Origin: Alphaproteobacteria bacterium
GTDB lineage: Bacteria; Pseudomonadota; Alphaproteobacteria; UBA828
Assembly (NCBI GenBank): GCA_022826665.1
Contig: JAJDUK010000051.1
Location: 1-64,000, forward strand
Direction of reading: 5' to 3'
DNA: 64,000 nucleotides
Shown: one piece after another, positions 7,026 through 16,154 of the stretch
Numbering within the stretch: position 1 is the stretch's first letter
Layout of the letters: each line of letters starts with the position of its first letter
Translations under genes and position numbers: made by a program
Notes under the pieces: generated by a model
Seen by the model: only the letters and a program-made list of their open reading frames with translations
Database searches by the model: none
What the model was told of the DNA's origin: nothing

Positions 7026-9065
7026 GTGGGCCGACTGGCGACCGATATCGGCGGAACCTTCACCGATCTGGTCTACTTCGACGAGCAGACCGGCGCACTC
7101 AGCGTCGCCAAGTCTCTCAGCACGCCGGACGATCTGACGCGAGGCGTGCTCGACACCATCGATCAGGCGCAGCTCGACGCCGACGCCGTGGGCTACTTCG
7201 TCCACGGTGGCACGACCGTCATCAACGCGATCACCGAGCGGACGGGCGCCAAGACCGCGCTGGTCACCACCGAGGGCTTTCGCGACGTGCTGGAGATCGC
7301 GCGCGGCAACCGGCCCGATCTCTACAACCTGCGCTACCGCAAGGAGGTCCCCTTCGTGCCGCGCCGGCTGCGCTTCGAAGTGCGCGAGCGGGTCGATGCC
7401 AAGGGGCGCGTCCGCGTGCCGCTGCATCTCGAAGACCTGGACCGCGTGATCGAGGTATGTCGGGCCCAGGGTGTGGAGGCGATCGCCATCCAGTTCCTCC
7501 ACTCCTACGCCGCGCCTGCGCACGAGGAGGAGACGGCGGCCTACTTGCGCGAACGACTCAACGGCGTCGCCATCACCGCCTCCCACGAGATCACCCGCGA
7601 GTGGCGCGAGTACGAACGCGCCAACACGGCCGTGCTCAACGCCTACGTGCAGCCCATCGTGCAGCGCTACTTCGACACCCTTGAGGCCGGCATCGACAGG
7701 CTCGGGCTCGACTGCCCGATGATGGCGATGCAGTCGAACGGCGGCACCACGAGCTTTGGATGGGCCAGGGAGCACCCGATCACGCTGCTTGAATCGGGGC
7801 CGGCGGCAGGCGTCAACGGCGCCGCGCTGATCGGCCGGCTCTGCGACGAGCCCGACGTGATCTATCTCGACATCGGCGGCACAACCGCCAAGTGCTCCAC
7901 CATCGAGGGCGGCGAGCCCAAGGTCACCACGGACTACCGGCTGGAGGCGACGCGCATCCGCTACGGCTACCCGGTGCGGGTGCCGGTGATCGACATCGTG
8001 GAGATTGGCGCGGGCGGCGGCTCAATCGCCTGGTTCGACGAGGGCGGCACGCTCTGCGTGGGCCCCCGCAGCGCCGGCGCCGATCCGGGGCCCGCCTGCT
8101 ACGGCCGCGGCGGAACCGAGCCAACCGTGACCGACGCCAAGCTCATCACCGGCGTGCTCAACCCGGAAAACTTCGCGGGCGGGCAATTCTCCCTCGATGT
8201 TGGGCTGGCACGGACCGCCATGAGCAAGATTGCTGACGGGTTGGGCTGCAGCGTCGACGAGGCGGCGGTTGCAGTGATTCGCCTGGTCGATGCCAACATG
8301 ATCAACGCGCTCAAGCTGGTCTCGATCCAGCGCGGCCACGATCCCAACGACTTCGCGCTGATGGTGGGCGGCGGCGGCGGCGCCATGCACGGTGCCAGCC
8401 TCGGCCGCGAGCTCGGCGTCAACGAGATCGTGGTGCCGCGCTATCCCGGCCTCTTCTCGGCCTGGGGCATGCTGGCGACCGCACCCCGGCGAGATTTCTT
8501 GCGCACGGCGCTACAGCGTGCGGATACGCTCGAGATCGCCGACGTGCGCGCGCTTTTCGCCGAACTGCACCGGGAAGCAGAGCGCTATTTCAGGTCCGAG
8601 GGCGGGCACGGCACGTTCTCCGCCGCCTGCCATCTCGACATGCGCTATTTCGGGCAGGAGCACGCGGTGACGATCCCGATCGACCTCGATGGGGCGGGCC
8701 GCGACTCGATCCTCGATGCGTTCCATGCCGCGCACGAGCGCGCCTACACTTTCCGCCTCGCGGACACACCGGTCGAGCTGGTCACCTTCCGTCTCACCGC
8801 AACGGCCGATGTCGCCCGGCCGGAACTGACCCCGTGGACGACGGAAGGGCGCTCGGCAGGCGCGGCGGCGCGGGAGGGGCGCACGGTCGATTTCGGCGAG
8901 GACGGTCGGCACGAGACCCGCGTCTACGACCGCGACCTGCTGCCGCCGGGCTTCGAGGCGGACGGCCCGGTTATCGTCGAGGAACCGTCATCGACGACCC
9001 TGGTCTGCCCTGGCCAGCGCGTCCGGGTGGACGACCTGGGCTTCCTCAGAATCACCGAGAACTGA
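7026..9065 (+). CDS. hyuA: Hydantoinase/oxoprolinase subunit A
   Basis: 679 residues from GTG 7026 (upstream GCAGGGAGAACGCA). It has the N-terminal ATDIGGTFTDLVYFD phosphate loop of the hydantoinase-A/oxoprolinase ASKHA fold, the EITREWREYERANTAVLNAY region, LESGPAAGVNGAALIG and the second ATP motif YLDIGGTTAKC. With subunit B it forms an ATP-dependent amidohydrolase acting on hydantoins, 5-oxoproline or lactams. The likely B subunit lies 5 kb away on the other strand (14287-16011) rather than directly downstream. A Zn-alcohol dehydrogenase follows closely. N-methylhydantoin, leading to sarcosine, is one possible substrate given the rest of the window. Confidence 0.92.
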   Translation: MGRLATDIGGTFTDLVYFDEQTGALSVAKSLSTPDDLTRGVLDTIDQAQLDADAVGYFVHGGTTVINAITERTGAKTALVTTEGFRDVLEIARGNRPDLYNLRYRKEVPFVPRRLRFEVRERVDAKGRVRVPLHLEDLDRVIEVCRAQGVEAIAIQFLHSYAAPAHEEETAAYLRERLNGVAITASHEITREWREYERANTAVLNAYVQPIVQRYFDTLEAGIDRLGLDCPMMAMQSNGGTTSFGWAREHPITLLESGPAAGVNGAALIGRLCDEPDVIYLDIGGTTAKCSTIEGGEPKVTTDYRLEATRIRYGYPVRVPVIDIVEIGAGGGSIAWFDEGGTLCVGPRSAGADPGPACYGRGGTEPTVTDAKLITGVLNPENFAGGQFSLDVGLARTAMSKIADGLGCSVDEAAVAVIRLVDANMINALKLVSIQRGHDPNDFALMVGGGGGAMHGASLGRELGVNEIVVPRYPGLFSAWGMLATAPRRDFLRTALQRADTLEIADVRALFAELHREAERYFRSEGGHGTFSAACHLDMRYFGQEHAVTIPIDLDGAGRDSILDAFHAAHERAYTFRLADTPVELVTFRLTATADVARPELTPWTTEGRSAGAAAREGRTVDFGEDGRHETRVYDRDLLPPGFEADGPVIVEEPSSTTLVCPGQRVRVDDLGFLRITEN

Positions 9066-9090
9066 GCCAGCGGTGACCGGGGCTGCCGCC

Positions 9091-10077
9091 ATGCGCGCCA
9101 TGGTATATCGCGGCGACGGCCCCGCGCTCAGCCTGGAAGAGCGGCCGGTGCCCGAGCCCCGCGCGGGTGAGGTTCTGGTCCGGGTCTCTGCGTGTGGCGT
9201 GTGCCGCACCGATCTCCACATGGTGGACGGCGACCTCACGGAACCTCGGCTGCCGGTGGTGCCGGGACACGAGATCGTGGGGCGCGTCGCGGCGCTCGGC
9301 ACCGGCGTCGAGCGGTTCACCGAAGGCGAGCGCGTCGGCATCCCCTGGCTCGGCTGGACCTGCGGCACCTGCCGCTATTGCCGGAGCGGCCGGGAGAACC
9401 TGTGCCCGGACGCGCGCTTCACCGGCTACACCCTGGACGGCGGCTACGGCAACTACTGCATCGCCGACGAGCGCTACTGCTTCCCCCTCCCCGGCGAGCG
9501 CGACGACGCCCACGCGGCCCCGCTTCTCTGCGCCGGGCTCATCGGCTACCGCGCGCTCGCGATGGCGGGCGATGCCGAACGCCTCGGGCTCTATGGCTTC
9601 GGCGCGGCGGCGCACATCATCGCCCAGGTCGCGCGCGCCCAAGGCCGGCGGGTGTTCGCATTCGTCCGGCCCGGCGATCGGGCAGCAATCGACTTCGCCC
9701 GCGGCCTCGGCGCCGAGTGGGCCGGCGCGTCGGACGAGGCGCCGCCGGAGGAACTGGACGCCGCTCTGCTGTTTGCGCCCGTCGGCGCCCTTGTCCCCGC
9801 TGCGCTCCGCGCCATCGCGCCGGGCGGAACCGTGGTCAGCGCCGGCATCCATATGAGCGACATTCCCTCGTTCCCCTACGAGCTTCTGTGGCGGGAGCGG
9901 CGCATCGTCTCGGTCGCCAACCTCACGCGACGCGACGGCGAGGATTTTTTGGCGCTCGCCGCGAAGACGGCGATCGAGATGCACATCGAGCCCATGCCGC
10001 TTGCCGAGGCCAACACGGCTCTGGATCGCCTGCGCGCGGGACAACTCCAGGGCGCCGCCGTGCTCACGATGGACTGA
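9091..10077 (+). CDS. Zinc-dependent alcohol dehydrogenase family protein
   Basis: About 328 residues from ATG 9091; an in-frame GTG at 9073 is an alternative. Catalytic zinc ligands are seen in CGVCRTDLH and GHEIVG, and the structural zinc cysteines in CGTCRYCRSGRENLC. The nucleotide-binding part is GLYGFGAAAHIIAQVARAQG, an AdhP-like variant of the usual GxGxxG. It probably oxidises or reduces an alcohol/aldehyde with NAD(P). It follows hyuA after a short gap and is convergent with the hydrolase gene three bases away. Confidence 0.9.
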   Translation: MRAMVYRGDGPALSLEERPVPEPRAGEVLVRVSACGVCRTDLHMVDGDLTEPRLPVVPGHEIVGRVAALGTGVERFTEGERVGIPWLGWTCGTCRYCRSGRENLCPDARFTGYTLDGGYGNYCIADERYCFPLPGERDDAHAAPLLCAGLIGYRALAMAGDAERLGLYGFGAAAHIIAQVARAQGRRVFAFVRPGDRAAIDFARGLGAEWAGASDEAPPEELDAALLFAPVGALVPAALRAIAPGGTVVSAGIHMSDIPSFPYELLWRERRIVSVANLTRRDGEDFLALAAKTAIEMHIEPMPLAEANTALDRLRAGQLQGAAVLTMD

Positions 10078-10080
10078 GGC

Positions 10081-10956
10081 TCAGAGAGGCACGCCCATCT
10101 GCGCCATCGTCGCCCGCGTCAGATCGCTGTCGGGCTCGCGAAGCTGGTCGGCCATGGTGAAGTGGTTGTAGCCGGGGAGCTCCAGCCGGCTGAGCGGGTA
10201 GCCGTGCGCTTCCCACACCGCCGCCATGGCGTCGGCCTGGCGCTCGTATTCTTCAGATTCGATGTCGCCCGAGACCAGCATCAGCGGCGCCGCCACCGGG
10301 TAGCGCTGCGCCACCGGGCTGTTGCGCCGCGACTCGGCCGCGTCCATGCCGACCTTGTCGTTGAGGTAGCAGAGGCGGATGGGCTCCAGGTCGTAAATCC
10401 CTGAGATCGAGATTGCGCTCTTGACGAGATCGGCCGGCAGGCCGGCGCCGAAGGCAGGCCAGTCTGTCGCCAGCAGCATGGCGGCGAGGTGGCCCCCCGC
10501 CGACTGGCCGAGCGCGTGGATGCGCCTCGGATCGCCGCCGATCGACGCGGCGTTGCGCCACACCCAGGCGGCGGCGGCGCGGTTCTGGCGCACGATCTCG
10601 TCCATGCGGTAGTCGGGGGCGAGGCCGTAGTTGATGACGACGGTGGCCACGCCGTGAGGGCGGCAGCCGTCCGCCACGAAACTGTCGTGATGCTTGTCGA
10701 GCGAATACCAGTAGCCGCCGTGGATCATGATGAGGATCGGGGCGTCATGCCTCTCCGCCGGAAAGATGTCGAGGGTCTCGACCGGGAGATCGCCGTAGGC
10801 GACATCCCGCCCGCCTGGCAGCGCCGCGCGAGTCTCCGCGCTCCAGTCCAGCCAGCGCTCGAAATAGTCGACGTACTCGGGGATGCGCGCGCGATTGTTG
10901 TACTGCTTGTCGAGCGCCGCCCGATCGTAGCCGCGGTAGATCGCCTCTCCACTCAT
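10081..10956 (-). CDS. Alpha/beta hydrolase, kynurenine formamidase/esterase-like
   Basis: 291 residues from ATG 10956, chosen because GGGGAGGGCGGG precedes it. It has the oxyanion-hole motif HGGYWYS and the nucleophile elbow GQSAGG, with a late Asp and His (ELPGYNHF) completing the triad. HGGYW with this length is typical of arylformamidase-like and BD-FAE-type esterases. It could hydrolyse N-formyl or ester bonds in small molecules. It stands alone, convergent with the alcohol dehydrogenase. Confidence 0.85.
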   Translation of the reverse strand: MSGEAIYRGYDRAALDKQYNNRARIPEYVDYFERWLDWSAETRAALPGGRDVAYGDLPVETLDIFPAERHDAPILIMIHGGYWYSLDKHHDSFVADGCRPHGVATVVINYGLAPDYRMDEIVRQNRAAAAWVWRNAASIGGDPRRIHALGQSAGGHLAAMLLATDWPAFGAGLPADLVKSAISISGIYDLEPIRLCYLNDKVGMDAAESRRNSPVAQRYPVAAPLMLVSGDIESEEYERQADAMAAVWEAHGYPLSRLELPGYNHFTMADQLREPDSDLTRATMAQMGVPL

Positions 10957-11074
10957 CCCGCCCTCCCCGTAACTGCCTCCCACGAGTGTAGCCGTATTCC
11001 GTCCCGGCCATCGACCGAAGCGGAGCGGCGCACTACATTACGGGGACGGCGAGTGAAGCAAGAGGAGCACGCCC

Positions 11075-11641
11075 ATGCACCGCATGTTCCGCACGATGGT
11101 CGCCGCTGCCGCCGCCATCGGCGCAACCTTGTGGATCGGAGTGCCGGCCGCGCAAGCCGCCTCCATCGGGGGCCCCTTCGAGCTCGTCGACCACACCGGA
11201 CAGACGGTCACCGAAGAGAGCTTCGACGATCGCTACCTGCTGGTCTATTTCGGCTACGCATACTGCCCGGACATCTGCCCGACGGAGCTGCTCATCATGG
11301 GCCAGGCCGTGGACGAGCTCGGCGACCTCGGCGACGAGGTCCAGCCGCTCTTCGTCACGGTCGATCCCGCGCGCGATACGGTCGAATACCTGGCCGATTA
11401 CGTGCCCTCGTTCCATCCCCGCCTGGTCGGGCTCACGGGCAGCGACGAGCAGATTCACGCCGCGGCCAAGGCCTACCGCGTCTTCTATCGGCTCAACGAG
11501 CCGGACGAAGACGGCGCCTATCTGGTCGATCACACGTCCTACATCTATTTCATGGACCCCGACGGCGACTATCTGACCCACTTCGTCTTCGGCCAGGGGC
11601 CGGAGAAGATGGCTGAGATCATCCGCAAGCACCTGGATTGA
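11075..11641 (+). CDS. SCO1/SenC copper chaperone
   Basis: 188 residues with a cleavable signal peptide (hydrophobic run at about 8-25, APAAQA-type cleavage). The thioredoxin-like fold carries the copper ligands CPDIC (CxxxC) and a later His in LVDHTSYIY. SCO proteins deliver copper to, or reduce, the CuA centre of cytochrome oxidase in the periplasm. It sits 22 bases upstream of fixL, which fits control of terminal oxidases by oxygen. A ribosome binding site (AAGAGGAG) precedes the ATG. Confidence 0.92.
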   Translation: MHRMFRTMVAAAAAIGATLWIGVPAAQAASIGGPFELVDHTGQTVTEESFDDRYLLVYFGYAYCPDICPTELLIMGQAVDELGDLGDEVQPLFVTVDPARDTVEYLADYVPSFHPRLVGLTGSDEQIHAAAKAYRVFYRLNEPDEDGAYLVDHTSYIYFMDPDGDYLTHFVFGQGPEKMAEIIRKHLD

Positions 11642-11663
11642 GCAGGCAGGACCAGGCGGGCGA

Positions 11664-12812
11664 ATGGCGGATTCGGGGAGCAGCGCCGCCGCTATCGCCG
11701 CAGCGCGGGAACGCGAGGAACGCCTGCGCTCGATCACCCGGACGGCTCCGGATGCCATCGTCATCATCGACGAGAGCGGCGTCATCGATACGGTCAACCC
11801 GGCGGCGGAACGCCTCTTCGGCTATTCCAGCGCCGAGCTGGTGGGCCAGAACGTCAAGATGCTGATGCCCTCGCCTCATCGGGAAGCCCACGACTCCCAC
11901 CTGTCGCGCTACCGCGAGACCGGCGAGAGGCGCGTGATCGGCATCGGTCGCGTCGTCGTCGGCAGGCGCAAGGACGGCACCACGTTCCCGGCGCGTCTCG
12001 CGATCGGCGAAATCGAGCTCGATCAGGGGCGGCTCTTCACCGGGTTTCTCCACGACGTCACCGAGCGGGAACACATTCAGCGCCGCGCCGGCATCCTCCA
12101 GCAGGAGCTCATGCACGCCTCGCGGCTCTCCGCCATGGGGGAAATGGCGTCGGGCATCGCGCACGAGCTGAATCAGCCGCTGACGGCCGTTATGAACTAC
12201 ACACGAGCGGCGCGACGGCGACTTGATCGCGATGAACGGGATCCCACGCCCATCGCCGATCTCGTGGACAAGGCAGGGCAGCAGGCCGAGCGGGCGGCAG
12301 AGATCATCAAGCGGCTGCGGGGCTTCATCAAGAAGGACGAGAGCGTGCGTCGCCTGGAGCCGATCAACGCGATCGTCGAGGAGGCGGCGGCGCTGGCCCT
12401 GATCGGCGCGAGCGATCGCGACATCGAGTTGATCTTCTCCTTGGACGATACGCTGCCGCCCGTCCTGATCGACCGCATCGAGGTACAGCAGGTCGTGCTC
12501 AATATCCTGCGCAACGCGATCGAGGCGTTCGAGGGGCCGGGGGAACGAAAGATTCGTATCGCAACCTGGGCAGCCAGCCCCCGGCAAATCCAAGTCGATA
12601 TCAAGGACAACGGCCCCGGCCTTGCGCCGGGCATCGAGGACAATCCCTTCCGCCCCTTCCAGACCACGAAGGAGGACGGCTTGGGCATCGGCCTCGCCAT
12701 CAGCCGCACGATCATCGATGCCCACGGCGGGCGGCTCTGGGCCGAGAACGCGCCGGAGGGCGGCGCCGCCTTCCACTTCCTGCTGCCGGTCGGGGACGAG
12801 GCCAATGAATGA
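11664..12812 (+). CDS. fixL: FixL-type oxygen-sensing PAS histidine kinase
   Basis: 382 residues, no membrane segment, so a cytosolic kinase. One PAS domain covers about 20-135, with the haem-PAS signature PHREAHDSHLSRYRETGE and IGIGRVVVGRRKDGTTFP. By comparison with known FixL, His76 in EAHD is the likely proximal haem ligand. The kinase has the H-box GEMASGIAHELNQPLTA (His167), an N-box NILRNAIEAF, and G-boxes DNGPGLAPG and GLGIGLAI. It would autophosphorylate at low oxygen and pass phosphate to FixJ. Its stop overlaps the fixJ start by eight bases. Confidence 0.93.
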   Translation: MADSGSSAAAIAAAREREERLRSITRTAPDAIVIIDESGVIDTVNPAAERLFGYSSAELVGQNVKMLMPSPHREAHDSHLSRYRETGERRVIGIGRVVVGRRKDGTTFPARLAIGEIELDQGRLFTGFLHDVTEREHIQRRAGILQQELMHASRLSAMGEMASGIAHELNQPLTAVMNYTRAARRRLDRDERDPTPIADLVDKAGQQAERAAEIIKRLRGFIKKDESVRRLEPINAIVEEAAALALIGASDRDIELIFSLDDTLPPVLIDRIEVQQVVLNILRNAIEAFEGPGERKIRIATWAASPRQIQVDIKDNGPGLAPGIEDNPFRPFQTTKEDGLGIGLAISRTIIDAHGGRLWAENAPEGGAAFHFLLPVGDEANE

Positions 12813-13431
12813 CCGGGCCGAGGCCGTCGCCGTCATCGACGACGACGATGCGGTGCGCGATTCCCTGAGCGCGCTGCTGGAGGCCGCCGGCTACGACGTC
12901 GACACCTATGACTCGGGGCGGGCTTTCCTGAACGCCCTGCCCCAGGCCTTGCCTGCCTGCGCGCTCGTCGACGTGCGGATGCCGGAAATGGACGGGCTGG
13001 AGCTGCAGCAGCGTCTGACGGACGTCGCGCCGGCGCTACCGGTCATCATCATCACCGGCCACGGCGACATCGCGATGGCAGTGAAAACGATCAAGGCGGG
13101 CGCCGTCGATTTCGTCGAAAAGCCGTTTACGGACCGCACCATTCTCGACGGCATCGCGCAGGCTCTGGCGTTGCGGGAGGAGACGCTGAGCCGCGAGGCG
13201 CGACGCCTCGACGTGGGCCGGCGGCTGGATCGGCTCACCGCGCGTGAGCGTGAGGTCTTCGAGCGGCTCGCCCGAGGCAGCGCCAACAAGGTCATCGCCC
13301 GCGAGCTCGGCATCAGTCCACGTACCGTCGAGGTGCATCGCGCGCGGGTCATGGAGAAATTGCAGGCGCCGAGCCTCTCGCACCTGGTCCGCATGGCCAT
13401 GATCGCGCAGGTGGATATGGGCGACATCTGA
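12805..13431 (+). CDS. fixJ: FixJ-type response regulator
   Basis: 208 residues starting inside the 3' end of fixL (ATG 12805), which indicates translational coupling. The receiver domain has the acidic pocket DDDD near residue 12, the phosphoacceptor Asp56 in LVDVRMPEMDG, and Lys in FVEKPF. The LuxR-type output helix-turn-helix is LTAREREVFERLARG with ISPRTVEVHRARVMEK. It should activate fixK-type promoters under low oxygen; a fixK-like gene follows directly. Confidence 0.93.
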   Translation: MNDRAEAVAVIDDDDAVRDSLSALLEAAGYDVDTYDSGRAFLNALPQALPACALVDVRMPEMDGLELQQRLTDVAPALPVIIITGHGDIAMAVKTIKAGAVDFVEKPFTDRTILDGIAQALALREETLSREARRLDVGRRLDRLTAREREVFERLARGSANKVIARELGISPRTVEVHRARVMEKLQAPSLSHLVRMAMIAQVDMGDI

Positions 13432-13588
13432 TCGCCCGCGGCGCATGGCGGCGCGCCGCCACCGGATGCCATTCGTGCTGCCCCGTAGGGAGAATTCCTT
13501 ACGCAACCACCCCAATTGCGCGGCCACGCGAAAACCACGAAATACCCGTCCGGGAAGCCCGCAACTGCTGCGGGAAGGGAAGATCACC

Positions 13589-14323
13589 ATGAGCGTTGCC
13601 GCTAGGAATCGGGCGGTGCATCCGGCCACTGCCGGGGAGCCGCCCGCCGGGTTCGACCGGCTCGATGGAATTGGCGTCATCAAGCATCTGGTGCCGCATG
13701 AATCGCTGGCGCTCGAAGGCGATTCCGCCGATCGCTTCCATCGGGTGCTGAGAGGCACCATCGCCGGCTACAAGGCGACGGCGGACGGGAGACGGCAGAT
13801 TATCGCGTTCTTCTTCCCCGGTGACCTGGTGGGGCTCACCGTGGGCGAGCGTTATGCTTACAGCGCCGAGGCGATTGATCGGGCCAGCGTCCGTTCCGTC
13901 CCGCAAGCCCGGCTGAGAGAGCTCGCGGCATCGGCGCCGGCTCTGCGCGAGAGCCTGCTCGACGCCTTGCACCGGGAGCTCTCGGCCGTACAGGAGCGGC
14001 TGTTGTGGCTCGGGCGCAAGACGGCGCGAGAGCGACTCGCCGGCTTCCTCCTGGAATGCGACGGCCGCGTCGGGCTGCACGACAAGGACGGGCGGCGGAT
14101 CGTTCCGCTGCCGATGAGCCAGCTCGAGATCGGCGACTACCTGGGTCTCGCCTCGGAGACGGTGAGCCGGGCTCTCGCCGAGCTAGTGCGGGATGGCACC
14201 ATCGAGATCGTGCGCCCCTTCGCCGGCGTCATCATCCGCGACCACCGCCGCCTGGAGCGCGCGGCGGACGAGGGCGGCCCTCCCGGCTACTCTGCCGCGC
14301 TCTTCTCAGAATCGAAGCCGTAG
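13589..14323 (+). CDS. fixK: Crp/Fnr-family regulator, FixK-like
   Basis: 244 residues from ATG 13589 (site GGGAAGGGA). A cyclic-nucleotide-like barrel (RQIIAFFFPGDLVGL) is followed by a winged helix-turn-helix with MSQLEIGDYLGLASETVSRA. The E and SR residues in ETVSR are those that read the TTGAT half-site in FNR/FixK proteins. There is no N-terminal cysteine cluster, so it cannot sense oxygen directly like FNR, and with fixLJ upstream it fits FixK. Its 3' end overlaps the convergent hyuB by 37 bases. Confidence 0.88.
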   Translation: MSVAARNRAVHPATAGEPPAGFDRLDGIGVIKHLVPHESLALEGDSADRFHRVLRGTIAGYKATADGRRQIIAFFFPGDLVGLTVGERYAYSAEAIDRASVRSVPQARLRELAASAPALRESLLDALHRELSAVQERLLWLGRKTARERLAGFLLECDGRVGLHDKDGRRIVPLPMSQLEIGDYLGLASETVSRALAELVRDGTIEIVRPFAGVIIRDHRRLERAADEGGPPGYSAALFSESKP

Positions 14324-16011
14324 CGTGCCGCCGCCGCGGCGGAGACATAGCCCTCACGGAGATCCTCCGCGACCATCTCGGGCGCTCTCGTGCCCGGCTT
14401 GCCGTACCCGCCGCCGCCGCAGGTGGTGAGTCGCACCCGGTCGCCGCGCCGGATCGCCACGTTGGCGAACTTCGACGGCGAGACCTTGCCCCAAGCCGCG
14501 CACGCGTCCTGCCAGCTGTCGGAATTCGCACGCCGGACGAGGAGCGAGGCGGCTCCTCCCTCTCCTCCCCCCAGCAACCCCCATGGCCCGGTCCGATGGC
14601 GGTCTCCCATGTGGCTGATCGTGATCTCGTCGGCCTGGCAGACGAGGGTCTTGGTGCTGCCGAGGCCGCCTCTGTAACGGCCAGGACCGCCGGAATCTTC
14701 GACCAGGGACAGGGTCTCCACCAGCCACGGAAAGCGCGTTTCGTAGACCTCGACGGGTACGGTACGGCAGTTGCCGTTGATGCAATTGCAGGTGTCGTGG
14801 CCGTCGGCGAACGGGCGCCCGCCCCAGCCGCCGATCATGAAGTCGTAGCAGACGTAGTATTCGCCGGTCGCAGGGTGCTGGCCGCCGAACAGGAAGTTGC
14901 AATGGGTGCCCGCGTCCGGGGCGAACGTCCGCTCTGGCACGCGCTCCGACAGCGCCGCAATGACGGCGTAGCAGAGCCTGAGATGGGTCTCGGTGTTACC
15001 GCCGACCTCTGGCGCGGGATAGTCCACATTGGCGACGCTGCCGGGGCGCGCGAGAACGCGGATGGGGCGATAGCACCCGGCGTTGCGCGGGATCGACGGG
15101 TCGGTGACGTGGAGCATCGCGTTGAAGGTAGCCGACCAGGTGACTCCGAGAGTCGCGTTGATCGCACCGCGCGCCTGCGGGTCGCTGCGTGCGAAATCGG
15201 CGACCAGCTCGTCTCCCTGCACGAAGACATCGACCGCGACCTTGCGCGGCCGGTCCTCGATGCCGTCGTCCTCCATGTGGTCCTCGAAGCTGTAGCGCCC
15301 GTCCGGGATGGCCGCGATCTCGGCGCGCATGCGGCCTTCGGAATAGCGGATGAGCGCGTCGGTCAGCGCGGAGAATCGATCCTTGCCGTATTTCTCGATC
15401 AGCGCACTCATGCGGCTCGCGCCGGTCTCGCAGGCGCTGATCATCGCGCGGTAATCGCCGTAGTTGTGACGCGGCGTGCGCACATTCGCGAGGACGAGCT
15501 TCCAGACTTCCTCGACATCCTCGCCGCGCCGCTTGATGTGGACCGGTGGCACACGCATCCCTTCGTGAAAGATTTCCGTGCCTTCACTGGCGAAGCTGCC
15601 GGGCACCATGCCGCCGATTTCCGCCACATGACCGATGGAGACGGCGTAGCCCATCAACTCGCCGTCCACGAAGAACGGCATGAAGAAGGTGTGGTCAGGC
15701 GTGTGCAGGCCGCCCCGGTAGGGGTCGTTGTGCATGATGACATCGCCCTCGGCGAGCCCCTCGCGCGCCATCTCGCGCACGCAGCTCTTGATGACGACTG
15801 GCATGCCGCCGATATGAGCCGGGCAGAAGTCCGCCGCCGCGATCATGTCGCCCTTCGCGTCGGAGAGGACGCAGGTGAAGTCGAGAGCCTCGTTGAAGAT
15901 CGTCGAGTACGACGTCTTCATCAGGGTGATGCCCATTTCCCGGCAAATGGAGAGCATCGTGCCTTCGAGGATGCTCATCGCCACGACATCCTCGGTCGGC
16001 CGCTCACTCAT
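14287..16011 (-). CDS. hyuB: Hydantoinase/oxoprolinase subunit B
   Basis: 574 residues from ATG 16011. Characteristic motifs are CREMGITLMKTSYSTIFNEA, NDPYRGGLHTPDH, GVTWSATFNAML and the C-terminal GGGGYGKPG. Subunit B pairs with the ATP-binding A subunit to open hydantoin or lactam rings. The presumed partner (7026-9065) is on the opposite strand about 5 kb away, with the Fix/SCO1 group between. It overlaps the end of the fixK-like gene by 37 bases, a convergent arrangement that could cause transcript interference. Confidence 0.92.
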   Translation of the reverse strand: MSERPTEDVVAMSILEGTMLSICREMGITLMKTSYSTIFNEALDFTCVLSDAKGDMIAAADFCPAHIGGMPVVIKSCVREMAREGLAEGDVIMHNDPYRGGLHTPDHTFFMPFFVDGELMGYAVSIGHVAEIGGMVPGSFASEGTEIFHEGMRVPPVHIKRRGEDVEEVWKLVLANVRTPRHNYGDYRAMISACETGASRMSALIEKYGKDRFSALTDALIRYSEGRMRAEIAAIPDGRYSFEDHMEDDGIEDRPRKVAVDVFVQGDELVADFARSDPQARGAINATLGVTWSATFNAMLHVTDPSIPRNAGCYRPIRVLARPGSVANVDYPAPEVGGNTETHLRLCYAVIAALSERVPERTFAPDAGTHCNFLFGGQHPATGEYYVCYDFMIGGWGGRPFADGHDTCNCINGNCRTVPVEVYETRFPWLVETLSLVEDSGGPGRYRGGLGSTKTLVCQADEITISHMGDRHRTGPWGLLGGGEGGAASLLVRRANSDSWQDACAAWGKVSPSKFANVAIRRGDRVRLTTCGGGGYGKPGTRAPEMVAEDLREGYVSAAAAARYGFDSEKSAAE

Positions 16012-16154
16012 GGTGGGCCCCTTCACGCGTCGTCCCGATACCCGCTGGGGGCTCATGCACCCCGAGGGTGTCGGAATGGTTCACGACCATGCGGAGGCCG
16101 TCAAATGGCTCTAGCGGGCCGCGCAAGCCCGCTCGCCGACTCGGCGCTGCCGGG

